A program made the translations under genes and the position numbers. The notes beneath the pieces were generated by a model. It did no database searches. It was not told where the DNA came from and was given only the letters and a program-made list of their open reading frames with translations. A DNA stretch of 64,000 nucleotides from Haloferula luteola (GTDB lineage Bacteria > Verrucomicrobiota > Verrucomicrobiia > Verrucomicrobiales > Akkermansiaceae), in the NCBI RefSeq assembly GCF_014201715.1, contig NZ_JACHFD010000016.1, forward strand, positions 1 to 64,000. Direction: 5' to 3'. This document shows, piece after piece, positions 17,043 through 24,926 of this stretch (the stretch's first letter is position 1; every line of letters begins with the position of its first letter).

Positions 17043-18974
17043 ATGAGAGCGCGTTCGTGGATGGTCCTGATTTTGGCAGCTGGGGTGGGGCTCGGTGAGC
17101 TGCAGGCCCGTGCGGGTGGCGGAGGGGGCTTTGGCGGTGGAGGGGGCGGAGGCTTTGGTGGAGGAGGATTCAGCGGAGGGGGCGGTGGCAGTGGCGGCGA
17201 CGGAGATCTCGGATGGTTGATCTTTTGGTTGCTACGGTTGTGCATCGAAAAGCCCTGGTTTGGGGTGCCTTTGTTGGGGATTGTTGTTTGGCTATTTTAT
17301 ACCTCGGGTTGGAAAGGGGTTCAGAAAGGAGAGGCCTACCGGCAGGGGCAAGTGATCCGCAAGGGTGCGGCGATCCAATCGCATCGGCGTCGTCAGGAGG
17401 CCTTGGCGCAGTTGGAACAACGCGATCCTGGCTTTGATGAGGGGGCATTTCTGGAACGGGTGAATCGGGCTTTCTTGAAGATCCAGACCGCTTGGTGTGG
17501 GCAGGATTTGGGTGATGTCCAGGCGTTCATTTCCGATGGAGTGGACGAGCGATTCTCACTTCAGATTGCGGAGCAGAAAGAGGATGGATGGCGGGATCAC
17601 ATGGAGAATCTGCAGGTTCGACGGATGCAATTGGTTCAGGTTGAGTCTGATCAGGTTTACGATGAGGTGACGGTGAGAGTGGACGCTTCGGCGAGAGATT
17701 TTCGGGTCGATTTGCGCACAGGGAGGCGCTTGTCGGGATCGTCGATGGAGGAGGCATTCTCGGAATACTGGTCGTTCATTCGGCGCCCGAATGCGAAAAC
17801 CTTGAAGGGTGGAGGGCTGATCGAAGGACGATGCCCCAATTGCGGAAGTCCGCTGGTGCTGAATGAGTCCGCGCAGTGTGAAAGTTGCGAATCGCGGGTG
17901 AAGAGTGGTGCCTACGACTGGGTCTTGTCGGAGATTACTCAAGCTTCGGAGTGGCAAATCCGGGATGGAGGGCAAGTTCCGGGTCAGCGGGCGCTGTTGA
18001 AAAAGGATCCTGGTTTTTCGGTGCAAGCTTTGGAGGATAAGGCGAGTGTGGTGTTTTGGCGGATGATGGCCGCGTATCGGGCGGGAAAGAGTGGCCCTAT
18101 CCGGAAGATGGCGTCGGATGACTTCGTGAGCAAACTGGAGAAGACCTTTGCGGTGTCTGATTCGAAAGGGAGGGCCTATCCTGGGGAGGTGGCGGTGGGT
18201 GCTGTGGAGACGGTGGGGTTGTATCCGGGGGATGCGTGGGATCGTGCTCTTGTGAAGGTTCGGTGGAGCGGTGCCCGATTTTATCAGAAGCCCTCAGGTC
18301 AACGCGTCCGGGACGGTGAAAAGTGGATTCAGACGGAGATTCTGGTCCTGACGAGAAAGGGGGATGTGAGGACTCCTTTGGAGCAGGGTTTGCTCTCGAG
18401 CCATTGTCCGAGCTGTGGCGGGAGTGTCTCGAGCAGTGCCGCGGAGGCATGCGAGTATTGCGGTCAAGTGATCCAGGACGGCAGTTGGGACTGGGTGTTG
18501 GAATATCGTGGGGGACTCTATGACCCTTGGATTCAATCTTTGGTGGAACAGTCCAAGGTTTTGACTCCCAGCCACCGCGGGGGACTCGCGTTAGCGGCAT
18601 GGCTGGTGGAAGTGATGCTGGCGGATGGTGAGATCGATGCGAAGGAAATGAAGATTCTTGAGGCCTATGCGAAGCGGGCCGGACTTTCGACGCGTGAGGT
18701 GGAATCGTTGATTGAGGCAGGAAAAAGTCGGTCGCTGCAATTGGAAGGACCGAAAGAGCCGGGCGAAGCACGAGAGTGGCTCATGGAAATGGCCGAGATG
18801 GCTTTGGCGGATGGGCGGATTTCGGCAGAGGAAACCCAGGCGCTGCAGCTCCTTGGGAAGCGCCTCCAATTCTCCTCGTATGACATTCAGATGTTGATCC
18901 GTCAGGCGAGAGCGAAGCTGTATCAGGAAAGCAGAAGTCAAATTCGGGATCGCGCGTCTTCCCGTCGAGGATGA
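17043..18974 (+). CDS. Tim44-like / zinc ribbon / TerB membrane protein
   Basis: The 643-residue protein opens with a signal-like segment, then a glycine-rich stretch (residues 25-53) and a hydrophobic region near 58-92. Two copies of one unit follow. Each is a Tim44-like domain (near 120-265 and 325-450) ending in a zinc ribbon: CPNCGSP...CESCESR in the first, CPSCGGS...CEYCGQ in the second. Each ribbon is followed by a YDWVLSE or WDWVLEY motif. The C-terminus (about 510-625) is a TerB-like domain with LADGEIDAKEMKIL and LADGRISAEETQAL, typical metal-binding helices. Tim44-TerB proteins are known in bacteria, but function is unknown. The duplication is clear from the sequence. A hairpin follows the stop. 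Confidence 0.82.
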   Translation: MRARSWMVLILAAGVGLGELQARAGGGGGFGGGGGGGFGGGGFSGGGGGSGGDGDLGWLIFWLLRLCIEKPWFGVPLLGIVVWLFYTSGWKGVQKGEAYRQGQVIRKGAAIQSHRRRQEALAQLEQRDPGFDEGAFLERVNRAFLKIQTAWCGQDLGDVQAFISDGVDERFSLQIAEQKEDGWRDHMENLQVRRMQLVQVESDQVYDEVTVRVDASARDFRVDLRTGRRLSGSSMEEAFSEYWSFIRRPNAKTLKGGGLIEGRCPNCGSPLVLNESAQCESCESRVKSGAYDWVLSEITQASEWQIRDGGQVPGQRALLKKDPGFSVQALEDKASVVFWRMMAAYRAGKSGPIRKMASDDFVSKLEKTFAVSDSKGRAYPGEVAVGAVETVGLYPGDAWDRALVKVRWSGARFYQKPSGQRVRDGEKWIQTEILVLTRKGDVRTPLEQGLLSSHCPSCGGSVSSSAAEACEYCGQVIQDGSWDWVLEYRGGLYDPWIQSLVEQSKVLTPSHRGGLALAAWLVEVMLADGEIDAKEMKILEAYAKRAGLSTREVESLIEAGKSRSLQLEGPKEPGEAREWLMEMAEMALADGRISAEETQALQLLGKRLQFSSYDIQMLIRQARAKLYQESRSQIRDRASSRRG

Positions 18975-18982
18975 CGAGAGAA

Positions 18983-19011
18983 GAGGGACGGAAGCCAGGC
19001 GACCGTCCCTC
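18983..19011. terminator. hairpin between convergent genes
   Basis: GAGGGACGG pairs perfectly with CCGTCCCTC across an 11-base loop, just after the Tim44/TerB gene and before the end of the convergent minus-strand gene. There is no T-tract, so termination is likely but not certain. Confidence 0.55.
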
Positions 19012-19052
19012 GTGGTGGGGCTCGCTTGAAGGGACGTCCTTTGAGTCGCGGA

Positions 19053-19487
19053 TCAGGTCGATGGAAACACGACACCCTGACGGCCGTGGCGGGCGCAGCG
19101 TCCCCCATGCCATTGGGCAAAGGCCTGCGCTTCCTCAAAAGTGGCGAACCAAGAATTGAGAGAGCTCATGCCTGGCGCGAGGAGGTCGAAATGATCGTCG
19201 CCCGCCGTGTGGTGGCATTCGAGAACCTTGCGATAGTCCGTCCAGTGGGAGTGACCCGCTTCCAGGGCGAGCATTTCGAGGAGGTGCTTGCGGCGGACCA
19301 GAGTCCGTTGATGGAAAAATTCCGGCAAACTGAGGTGACGGATGACACCGGATTGCAGAAGCCGTCGCAACACGGGAAGGGCTGCCGCGGGGGGGCCGTG
19401 GAGAGCCTCTCGGTGGAGCCGTTTGGCGAGTGCGAGAATCGAGCGACGAGGCGATGCCGAAGACTCGGCCGAGGAATCAGATTTCAT
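19053..19487 (-). CDS. small cytoplasmic protein, unknown
   Basis: This 144-residue frame reads like a real protein. It has no signal peptide and has a basic N-terminal helix (ILALAKRLHREALHG). The conserved-looking core is HLLEMLALEAGHSHWTDYR, followed by GDDHFDLLAPGM, LNSWFATFEEAQAFAQWHGG and a final GRQGVVF. Small proteins with the LALEAGxxxWxxY and HGGRxxxxGRQxVV pattern are familiar from proteobacteria, but I cannot name a function. The start at 19487 has AGGT upstream; ATG at 19493 is two codons earlier. It lies opposite an open frame on the plus strand that looks like its shadow. Confidence 0.6.
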   Translation of the reverse strand: MKSDSSAESSASPRRSILALAKRLHREALHGPPAAALPVLRRLLQSGVIRHLSLPEFFHQRTLVRRKHLLEMLALEAGHSHWTDYRKVLECHHTAGDDHFDLLAPGMSSLNSWFATFEEAQAFAQWHGGRCARHGRQGVVFPST

Positions 19488-19767
19488 ATGCATACCTTGG
19501 AAACCGGCCTGCTCGCTCAAGGCTAGGGTGGGAGGTATGCAAGCACGGGGCCTGCGGTTGGATAGCGGATGCAAAGTGCTTTCGCGAGAGGGCCGTCCGT
19601 CGACCCGAACGCGAGGTTGCATGGAATCCGGAGGGGAGAAAAGACCAAATTCCTGGCGCGTGCGATGGGACGATGGGAGGAAGGAGAGCTTCGGGGGCGA
19701 TCTCAGGTTCTTGACGTGCTCGACGGGTCCCGCTAGTTTTCAGGTTTCACCCAACCTGACCTCTACG

Positions 19768-20331
19768 ATGAAACGGCCCTCGTCCCTCTCTGGCTCGCTT
19801 GCTCTGGTCGCGCCAACGGTGCTTCTCATGGGAAGCTCTTCGCAAGCGGCGATTGATGCCTACATGAAGATCGATGGCGTGGAGGGAGAGGCGACGGACT
19901 CAGAGCACCAGAAGTGGGTGGAGCTGAGCAGCGTCTCTTTTGCGGTGGCCCGGCCGGTGACTTTCACGAGCACGGGACTGACTTCGGATGGGAGACCTTC
20001 TCAGAGTAGTTTGGTGATTTCGAAGGTCGTCGATAAGGCGTCTCCACCCTTGTTCCTGAAGTGCCTGCAGGGGGATCGCATTGGACAGATTGCGTTCGAT
20101 TTTGTGCCGGCCAACTTGTCCTCGCGAAAGGCGTATTACCGAATCGTATTGGAGGATGTTTTGATTTCTTCGGTCTCCCAGGGGCAGTCGGAAGATGCCG
20201 TGCCCACTGAGGAGGTCAGTCTGAATTACGCGAAGATTGAGGTGACTTACTACGCCATCGATCTCAAGACAGGCGAGGTTTCTGCGTCTCCGACGTCGGA
20301 AGCGACCTTCGACTTCACCGCTGTGAAATAA
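19768..20331 (+). CDS. exported Hcp-like (type VI tube-type) protein
   Basis: After a signal peptide (MKRPSSLSGSLALVAPTVLL, cleavage near SQA) the 187-residue protein shows the Hcp fold signature. AIDAYMKIDGVEGEATDSEH is followed by KWVELSSVSFAVARPV, then a KVVDKASPPLFLKCLQGDRI strand and YYRIVLEDVLISSVS with LNYAKIEVTY. In a type VI secretion system Hcp has no signal peptide and forms the tube. Here the protein is predicted to be exported, and no tss genes are present in this window. It is therefore an Hcp-domain protein with another role. The next gene, four bases on, encodes a second Hcp-like protein. The start was chosen at the signal-peptide ATG. Confidence 0.85.
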   Translation: MKRPSSLSGSLALVAPTVLLMGSSSQAAIDAYMKIDGVEGEATDSEHQKWVELSSVSFAVARPVTFTSTGLTSDGRPSQSSLVISKVVDKASPPLFLKCLQGDRIGQIAFDFVPANLSSRKAYYRIVLEDVLISSVSQGQSEDAVPTEEVSLNYAKIEVTYYAIDLKTGEVSASPTSEATFDFTAVK

Positions 20332-20335
20332 GATC

Positions 20336-21178
20336 GTGAGCCGGATCGGCGTCATTGCCCCGTTGATTGGGTGGATGGTTTCCGCGGGATTCGCGGAGGC
20401 TCAGTATTTGCAGTTGGCGGAGGATCTTCCTGGGGAAGCCACGGATGTGGGGCACGAGGATTGGATCGAGATCACGGGATATGTTTTGAAAGGGCCGGAT
20501 GGCGGAGGAAAAGAGACTTCCTTTTCCCTTCAAAAGGCGATCGATCGCAGCTCTCCCTTGCTGCTCGAGGCTTGCTTGACGGGTCGGCGATTTGATGGCG
20601 CTGTGCTGGAGTGGATGCTTCCCGACGATGAGAAGAGTGTTTTCTGTCGCTTGGAGATGGATGGCGTTTTTGTTACGGCGGTGAGACCTTCCGCGATGGG
20701 CGACGATGCCTTTTCGGAAGAAGTGGCGTTTGCGGTGACCCGTCTCACTTATCGATATCGGGCCGATTCGAAGGATGAAGTGGAGGTCTCTCTGGATGGG
20801 ATTTCTCAAGATGGAGACGACGACGGGATGGCGGATGCCTGGGAATTGGAATACGGTTTGGACCTGGAGAGTGATGATGGCGCTCTGGATCTCGACCATG
20901 ATGGCCAATCCAATTTGAGTGAATTTTTGGCCGGCACCGACCCCACATCCGGGAGTTCCTTTTTCAAGGTGGAGATTGAGATCGATCCGGAAGCGCCGGA
21001 GCAGTGGCGGCTGCGCTGGAACAGCCAGGAGGGAGTGAGCTATCGCATTTTGTGGTCGCCCGATTTGCTGACTCCGTTTGTGGAGTTGCAACAAGTTGTT
21101 GGCGAGGCGGAGTCGACTCAAAAGGAAGTGATGCGTCAGGCGAGCCTTGGATTTTTCAAGGTGGAGCGGCTGCCATGA
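20336..21178 (+). CDS. second exported Hcp-like protein with calcium-loop and C-terminal module
   Basis: This 280-residue protein uses a GTG start, four bases after the previous stop; no ATG gives a full signal peptide. The signal ends near AEAQ. An Hcp-like domain follows (YLQLAEDLPGEATDVGHEDW, IEITGYVLKGPD, then FSLQKAIDRSSPLLLEACL and VAFAVTRLTYRY). Next is a DGDDDGMADAWELEYGLD calcium-binding segment of thrombospondin type 3 kind, with DLDHDGQSNLSEFLAGTDP. The last 70 residues match the recurrent C-terminal module (YRILWSPDLLTPF, ending FFKVERLP). It is thus an Hcp paralogue fused to parts usual in surface proteins. It overlaps the methyltransferase gene by ATGA. Confidence 0.8.
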   Translation: MSRIGVIAPLIGWMVSAGFAEAQYLQLAEDLPGEATDVGHEDWIEITGYVLKGPDGGGKETSFSLQKAIDRSSPLLLEACLTGRRFDGAVLEWMLPDDEKSVFCRLEMDGVFVTAVRPSAMGDDAFSEEVAFAVTRLTYRYRADSKDEVEVSLDGISQDGDDDGMADAWELEYGLDLESDDGALDLDHDGQSNLSEFLAGTDPTSGSSFFKVEIEIDPEAPEQWRLRWNSQEGVSYRILWSPDLLTPFVELQQVVGEAESTQKEVMRQASLGFFKVERLP

Positions 21179-22674
21179 GAGGCGAGATGGACGAGCGAGT
21201 CTTCGGCGATCTGGATGGGTGGGACCCGCGGCCCTTGCGGCAGTCTCTGGCGAAGGCTGGTTTCATGGCGTCGCATCTCGAAGCATTGGGGTTTGGCTCG
21301 GTGGCATCGATTCAGAGCGACGCTGGACTGGTGGAGCACGAGTTTGAGGACGGGGACCCCCTCGGCACGGCGATCCGTTTGTTTCTGCTGGCTCAGGAGG
21401 TGGAGGTGGACCCAGCCTTGCGTTTGTTGGGTGTGGAGCTGAGTTCGTTATGTGAACTGGGCTTGTTGGAAGCGAAGGGCGGGAAAGTTGCGGCGCGGTT
21501 TCAGTTGTCCCCTCAAGCGGAGGGGTGGGTGGTGAGCGATTTTCTTTCGCGTCAGCACCATGGGGAGGGCGACTATGTGATGGGTGTAGGCCCTTCAAGT
21601 CGGCTGCTGGCAGCCTTGATTTCGGGCAGAGGCCGAGGGCGCTTTCTTGAATTGGGATGTGGCGTTGGTTGGCTTTCGGGGAGGTTTTGCCATGAGGGAT
21701 GGCAGGTTACCGCGAGTGATCTCAATGCCCGTGCTTTGGACCTCGCGAAGTTCAATGCCAGGCTGGCAGGCGTCGATGGCATCGAATGGGTGAAGAGCGA
21801 TCTTTTCGCCGGTTTGAAGGGGCGGAAGTATGACCGCATTGCCGCCAATTTGCCCTATGTGCAATCGCCGGGCGGTAGCCTGATGTTCCGAGAGGCGCCT
21901 GAGGGAGAGGAAGGGATCTGTCTGCGGGCGCTGCGGTCCTTGAACGATCATTTGGAAACCGGGGGGCTGGCTGTGGCTTTGATCCACTGGTGTCACTCGA
22001 ACGATGACGATTGGCGGGAGAGGCCTCTTCAAGTGATCCCAGAGGACGGAGTGAGGCGATGGCTGTTCCAAAGCGACTGTGCCGGACCTGGCGAGTATGC
22101 AAGGCGGTGGCTGCGCGGGGATCCTCGGTTTCGCGGTGCGGCATTGGGTGTGGAGTTTGAGCGCTGGATGAAATTCTATCGGGAGCGCGGCATTCATCGC
22201 ATCAGCAGTGGATTCGTCGTGCTCCAAGCGTGCGAGCAGGGAGAAGAATGGAGCGAGACGGATTCAAGAGCCGCCGGGGGGATTCAGATGGGCGCAGGTG
22301 AGGAGTTGAGGCGAATCTTCGACAATCGAAGTTGGCTACGTCAGGTATCGGAGAACCTGCTCGATTTGGCATTTCGTCCAGCGGCAGGAATCCATGCTGA
22401 AATGCAGATGCAGCTGCAGGGAGCGCATTGGCAACGCAGGACGATCCGCCTCACCAGCCCGGGGAAGCTGGCGTATGATGGTCAAATCGATGAAAATTTG
22501 ATGCGTCTGCTGGAGCTTTTTGGTCAGGGGCGAACGGGTGGAGAGATGGTGGCTGAGCTCCGGCAGAGAGCTGATTTTGCCCGTCAACCGGGGCTTGAAG
22601 AGGAAGTTTCGGAGTTGGTTCGCCAGTTGTTGAGGTATGGTTTGTTGGAGGTGCCCACCGAGAAAAGTCGGTGA
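21175..22674 (+). CDS. HemK-like class I methyltransferase
   Basis: The 499-residue protein has a helical N-terminal part of about 150 residues. A Rossmann methyltransferase core follows with motif I LELGCGVGWLSG (near 157), the acidic TASDLNARAL, and NLPYVQSPGG at residue 225. NLPY is a variant of the NPPY motif found in enzymes that methylate glutamine or adenine amides. The last 120 residues (DENLMRLLELFGQGRTGGEM...) look like a winged-helix or PqqD-like tail. The ATG overlaps the stop of the second Hcp-like gene, so the two are translationally coupled. The substrate is unknown; a modification of the neighbouring exported proteins is possible but not shown. Confidence 0.8.
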   Translation: MRGEMDERVFGDLDGWDPRPLRQSLAKAGFMASHLEALGFGSVASIQSDAGLVEHEFEDGDPLGTAIRLFLLAQEVEVDPALRLLGVELSSLCELGLLEAKGGKVAARFQLSPQAEGWVVSDFLSRQHHGEGDYVMGVGPSSRLLAALISGRGRGRFLELGCGVGWLSGRFCHEGWQVTASDLNARALDLAKFNARLAGVDGIEWVKSDLFAGLKGRKYDRIAANLPYVQSPGGSLMFREAPEGEEGICLRALRSLNDHLETGGLAVALIHWCHSNDDDWRERPLQVIPEDGVRRWLFQSDCAGPGEYARRWLRGDPRFRGAALGVEFERWMKFYRERGIHRISSGFVVLQACEQGEEWSETDSRAAGGIQMGAGEELRRIFDNRSWLRQVSENLLDLAFRPAAGIHAEMQMQLQGAHWQRRTIRLTSPGKLAYDGQIDENLMRLLELFGQGRTGGEMVAELRQRADFARQPGLEEEVSELVRQLLRYGLLEVPTEKSR

Positions 22675-22826
22675 AGTACTACGAAGACTAGGTTCCCACT
22701 TGCCGGATTTGAATGGGGGTGTCTAGAAGACGCATGCGCACTGGGGAAAGGGCCATTTCCGGGTATCCCCACCTGGGAATGGGCGAGTTCTCCATTCTCG
22801 CAGTGCCGATCAAATCCACCCCAAAC

Positions 22827-23669
22827 ATGAAGTCCCCAGTCCCCTATATTGTCGGTATCTCGCTCAGCCTTATGTCGCTATCGGCGATGGCTCAAGAGGA
22901 GCCTCCTGCGGCCTATCAAGAAGTCTCCCGAGGCGAAGCCGGTGGGTGGACGATCACCACTTTCTCGCAGGATGGGAAGACCGTCCACGCGATGATGGAG
23001 CGAAGCAACGATGATGGAACGCTTTTCCGATATTTCCTTGGAGACAAGGTTTCGACGTTCATGTTCTTCGACAACAAGGTTTTTCCTGCATTCCCCGAAA
23101 ATGCTTCGAGTGCGCTGGCCAGCTACTCCTTCTCAGGTGTCGGAGGCGGCGACACGCCTGCCTTGCCTGCGGCGGCGAGTCTGCATGACGGCCTCACCAA
23201 TGGCCAGGATGCGATGGTTCGGATCGACGTGGATGAGAACACAGATTTCCTTGCCACCTTGGTGGAAGCCAAGGCTTTGCATGTGACGATCCGTGACTAC
23301 AGCCGCACCTTTGATTTGAAGGGCTCCAAGCAAGCAGCCGATGCCCTGCTGAAGTGGGTAGGCGGCGATGCCGTTGAGGGGGAAATCATTGCGCTGACGG
23401 CGGACAGTCCTTCGGTGGTGTGGGATTTGCACCTCAACGGCGGGGAATCCAAGGTCTATCAGATTCAGGGAAAGAAGGGTCAGAAGATGAAGCTGAGCTT
23501 CATTGAGGACACGCGCGACGGCATGATCGATGTCGGCAAGGCTTCGGTAGAAGAGGGCTTGGACAAGGCCATGACGTTGACGTTCGATCGCGACGACCTG
23601 CAGCGGGTGGATGTGACGAATCCCTCCACCGAAGCGATGGATTTCCGCATCTATTTGTCTGTCGAGTAG
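22827..23669 (+). CDS. exported protein of unknown function
   Basis: The 280-residue product has a clear signal peptide (MKSPVPYIVGISLSLMSLSA, cleavage at AMAQ). The mature part is beta-rich and acidic, with no motif I can assign. The C-terminal half is DLHLNGGESKVYQIQGKKGQ, then KMKLSFIEDTRDGMIDVG, and the end FRIYLSVE. That half could be a small jelly-roll or PPC-like domain. The gene stands alone, followed by a strong terminator. The start is the signal-peptide ATG; the frame is open further upstream without likely coding content. Confidence 0.75.
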   Translation: MKSPVPYIVGISLSLMSLSAMAQEEPPAAYQEVSRGEAGGWTITTFSQDGKTVHAMMERSNDDGTLFRYFLGDKVSTFMFFDNKVFPAFPENASSALASYSFSGVGGGDTPALPAAASLHDGLTNGQDAMVRIDVDENTDFLATLVEAKALHVTIRDYSRTFDLKGSKQAADALLKWVGGDAVEGEIIALTADSPSVVWDLHLNGGESKVYQIQGKKGQKMKLSFIEDTRDGMIDVGKASVEEGLDKAMTLTFDRDDLQRVDVTNPSTEAMDFRIYLSVE

Positions 23670-23680
23670 GGTGATTTATT

Positions 23681-23723
23681 CGCCGACCCCTCTTGCCTCA
23701 GCATGGCCGGGGTCGGCGTTTTT
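23681..23723 (+). terminator. intrinsic terminator
   Basis: CGCCGACCCC and GGGGTCGGCG form a ten-base stem followed by TTTTT, directly after the exported protein gene that ends at 23669. Confidence 0.88.
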
Positions 23724-23900
23724 GTGGGGCAGAGGGGGGTTTTCGAGGAGCCGAAGGCGCTTTGTGATCTCGAGCTGAGTCAGGGGATGGTTTGGAGGCA
23801 TTCTTGTAGGATGTTTCAGCAAGTGCGGGAGATGGGAGTGAGGAGATTTTGTCGAGGATTGTGAGATCTTCGCGCTCCGGGGCGTATGGCGGAGATTGCC

Positions 23901-24926
23901 ATGAAAATGCCCACCTTTCTGTTTTCACTTCTTTGGTCGCTGCCATTGGCAGCCGCGGAGGCACCTGCGACCGCTGGGATGCAGTCAGCCGCCGAGGCCT
24001 TGATGAAGTTATTGACGGAGGCTCAGCGGAAGGATGCGGTATTTCCCTTCCAAAGTGATGCACGTGAAGACTTCCGGTACACGCCACGGGAGCGAAGCGG
24101 ATTGCCATTGGATCGGATGGAGCCTGAGCAGCGGGAAGCCGCGATGGCTCTGCTGGATACGGCATTGAGTGAAGAAGGGAGACTGAAGGCCGATCAAGTG
24201 AGGGTTCTTGAAGGGGTGCTCCGTGATTTGGAGGGTCGACCCGAATACCGCGATCCCGGGAAATACTACCTTTCTCTGTTTGGAGACCCCGGAGCTGCGA
24301 GCGGATGGGGGTGGAAGTTTGAGGGGCATCACCTTTCGTTAAACTACACCATCGTCGGGGGAGAAACCCTCGTGGTGACGCCTTCGTTCATCGGTTCGAA
24401 CCCCGGGGAGGTCCGTCTGGGTGAGCATCAGGGATTGAAGGTCCTGCGAGCGGAGGAGGAGCGGGCGAAGGCTTTGGTCACTCTGTTGCTGAAGGAAGGT
24501 CGGGATGAAGTGGTTTTCAGCACGGAAGCCCCTGCGGAGATTCTCACCGGCGAGCAGCGCAAGGCGGACGCCACGAAGCTCGTGGGTATTGCCGTTGAGG
24601 ACATGAGCCCGGCAGCAAAGGAGGCGTTGATCGCGTTGATTCAGGTTTATACCGGACGTCACCGAGCAATCTGGGCAGAGGCGGATTGGAAGAAGATCGA
24701 GGCGGCGGGTGTCGAGAAGATCCACTTTGGATGGGCGGGTGGAACTGAAGACGGGAAGCCCTGGTATTATCGGGTGCAGGGACCGACGTTCATCATGGAA
24801 GCGGCGAACACCCAGAATGATGCCAACCATGTGCACACGGTCTGGCGAAGCTTTGATGGGGATTTTGGGCGCGACATGCTGCGCGATCATTATCGGCAGC
24901 ATGAGGTCGACCACGGAAATCATTGA
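23901..24926 (+). CDS. DUF3500 family exported protein
   Basis: This 341-residue protein has a signal peptide (MKMPTFLFSLLWSLPLAAA). The DUF3500 pattern follows: PFQSDAREDFRYTPRERSGL near the start, then YYLSLFG, WGWKFEGHHLSLNYTIV, TPSFIGSNPGEVR and late HFGWAGG with YYRVQGPTFIMEAANTQND, ending in a histidine-rich HVHTVWRSF...HYRQHEVDHGNH. The family is exported and of unknown function; the conserved histidines suggest metal binding. The start at 23901 has GGAG upstream; an in-frame ATG lies at 23886. The last bases overlap the end of the convergent giant beta-helix gene by seven. Confidence 0.9.
   Translation: MKMPTFLFSLLWSLPLAAAEAPATAGMQSAAEALMKLLTEAQRKDAVFPFQSDAREDFRYTPRERSGLPLDRMEPEQREAAMALLDTALSEEGRLKADQVRVLEGVLRDLEGRPEYRDPGKYYLSLFGDPGAASGWGWKFEGHHLSLNYTIVGGETLVVTPSFIGSNPGEVRLGEHQGLKVLRAEEERAKALVTLLLKEGRDEVVFSTEAPAEILTGEQRKADATKLVGIAVEDMSPAAKEALIALIQVYTGRHRAIWAEADWKKIEAAGVEKIHFGWAGGTEDGKPWYYRVQGPTFIMEAANTQNDANHVHTVWRSFDGDFGRDMLRDHYRQHEVDHGNH

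Noticed and set aside
17105-17200. GGAGG/GGTGG-rich minisatellite-like stretch
   Set aside because: It encodes the glycine-rich linker of the Tim44/TerB protein in frame and needs no other explanation.
19026-19526. 166-residue plus-strand frame
   Set aside because: Antisense to the 144-residue minus-strand gene, which has the better protein-like sequence.
19768-21178. A type VI secretion locus based on the Hcp-like genes
   Set aside because: Both proteins have signal peptides and no tss, ClpV or VgrG gene is nearby.
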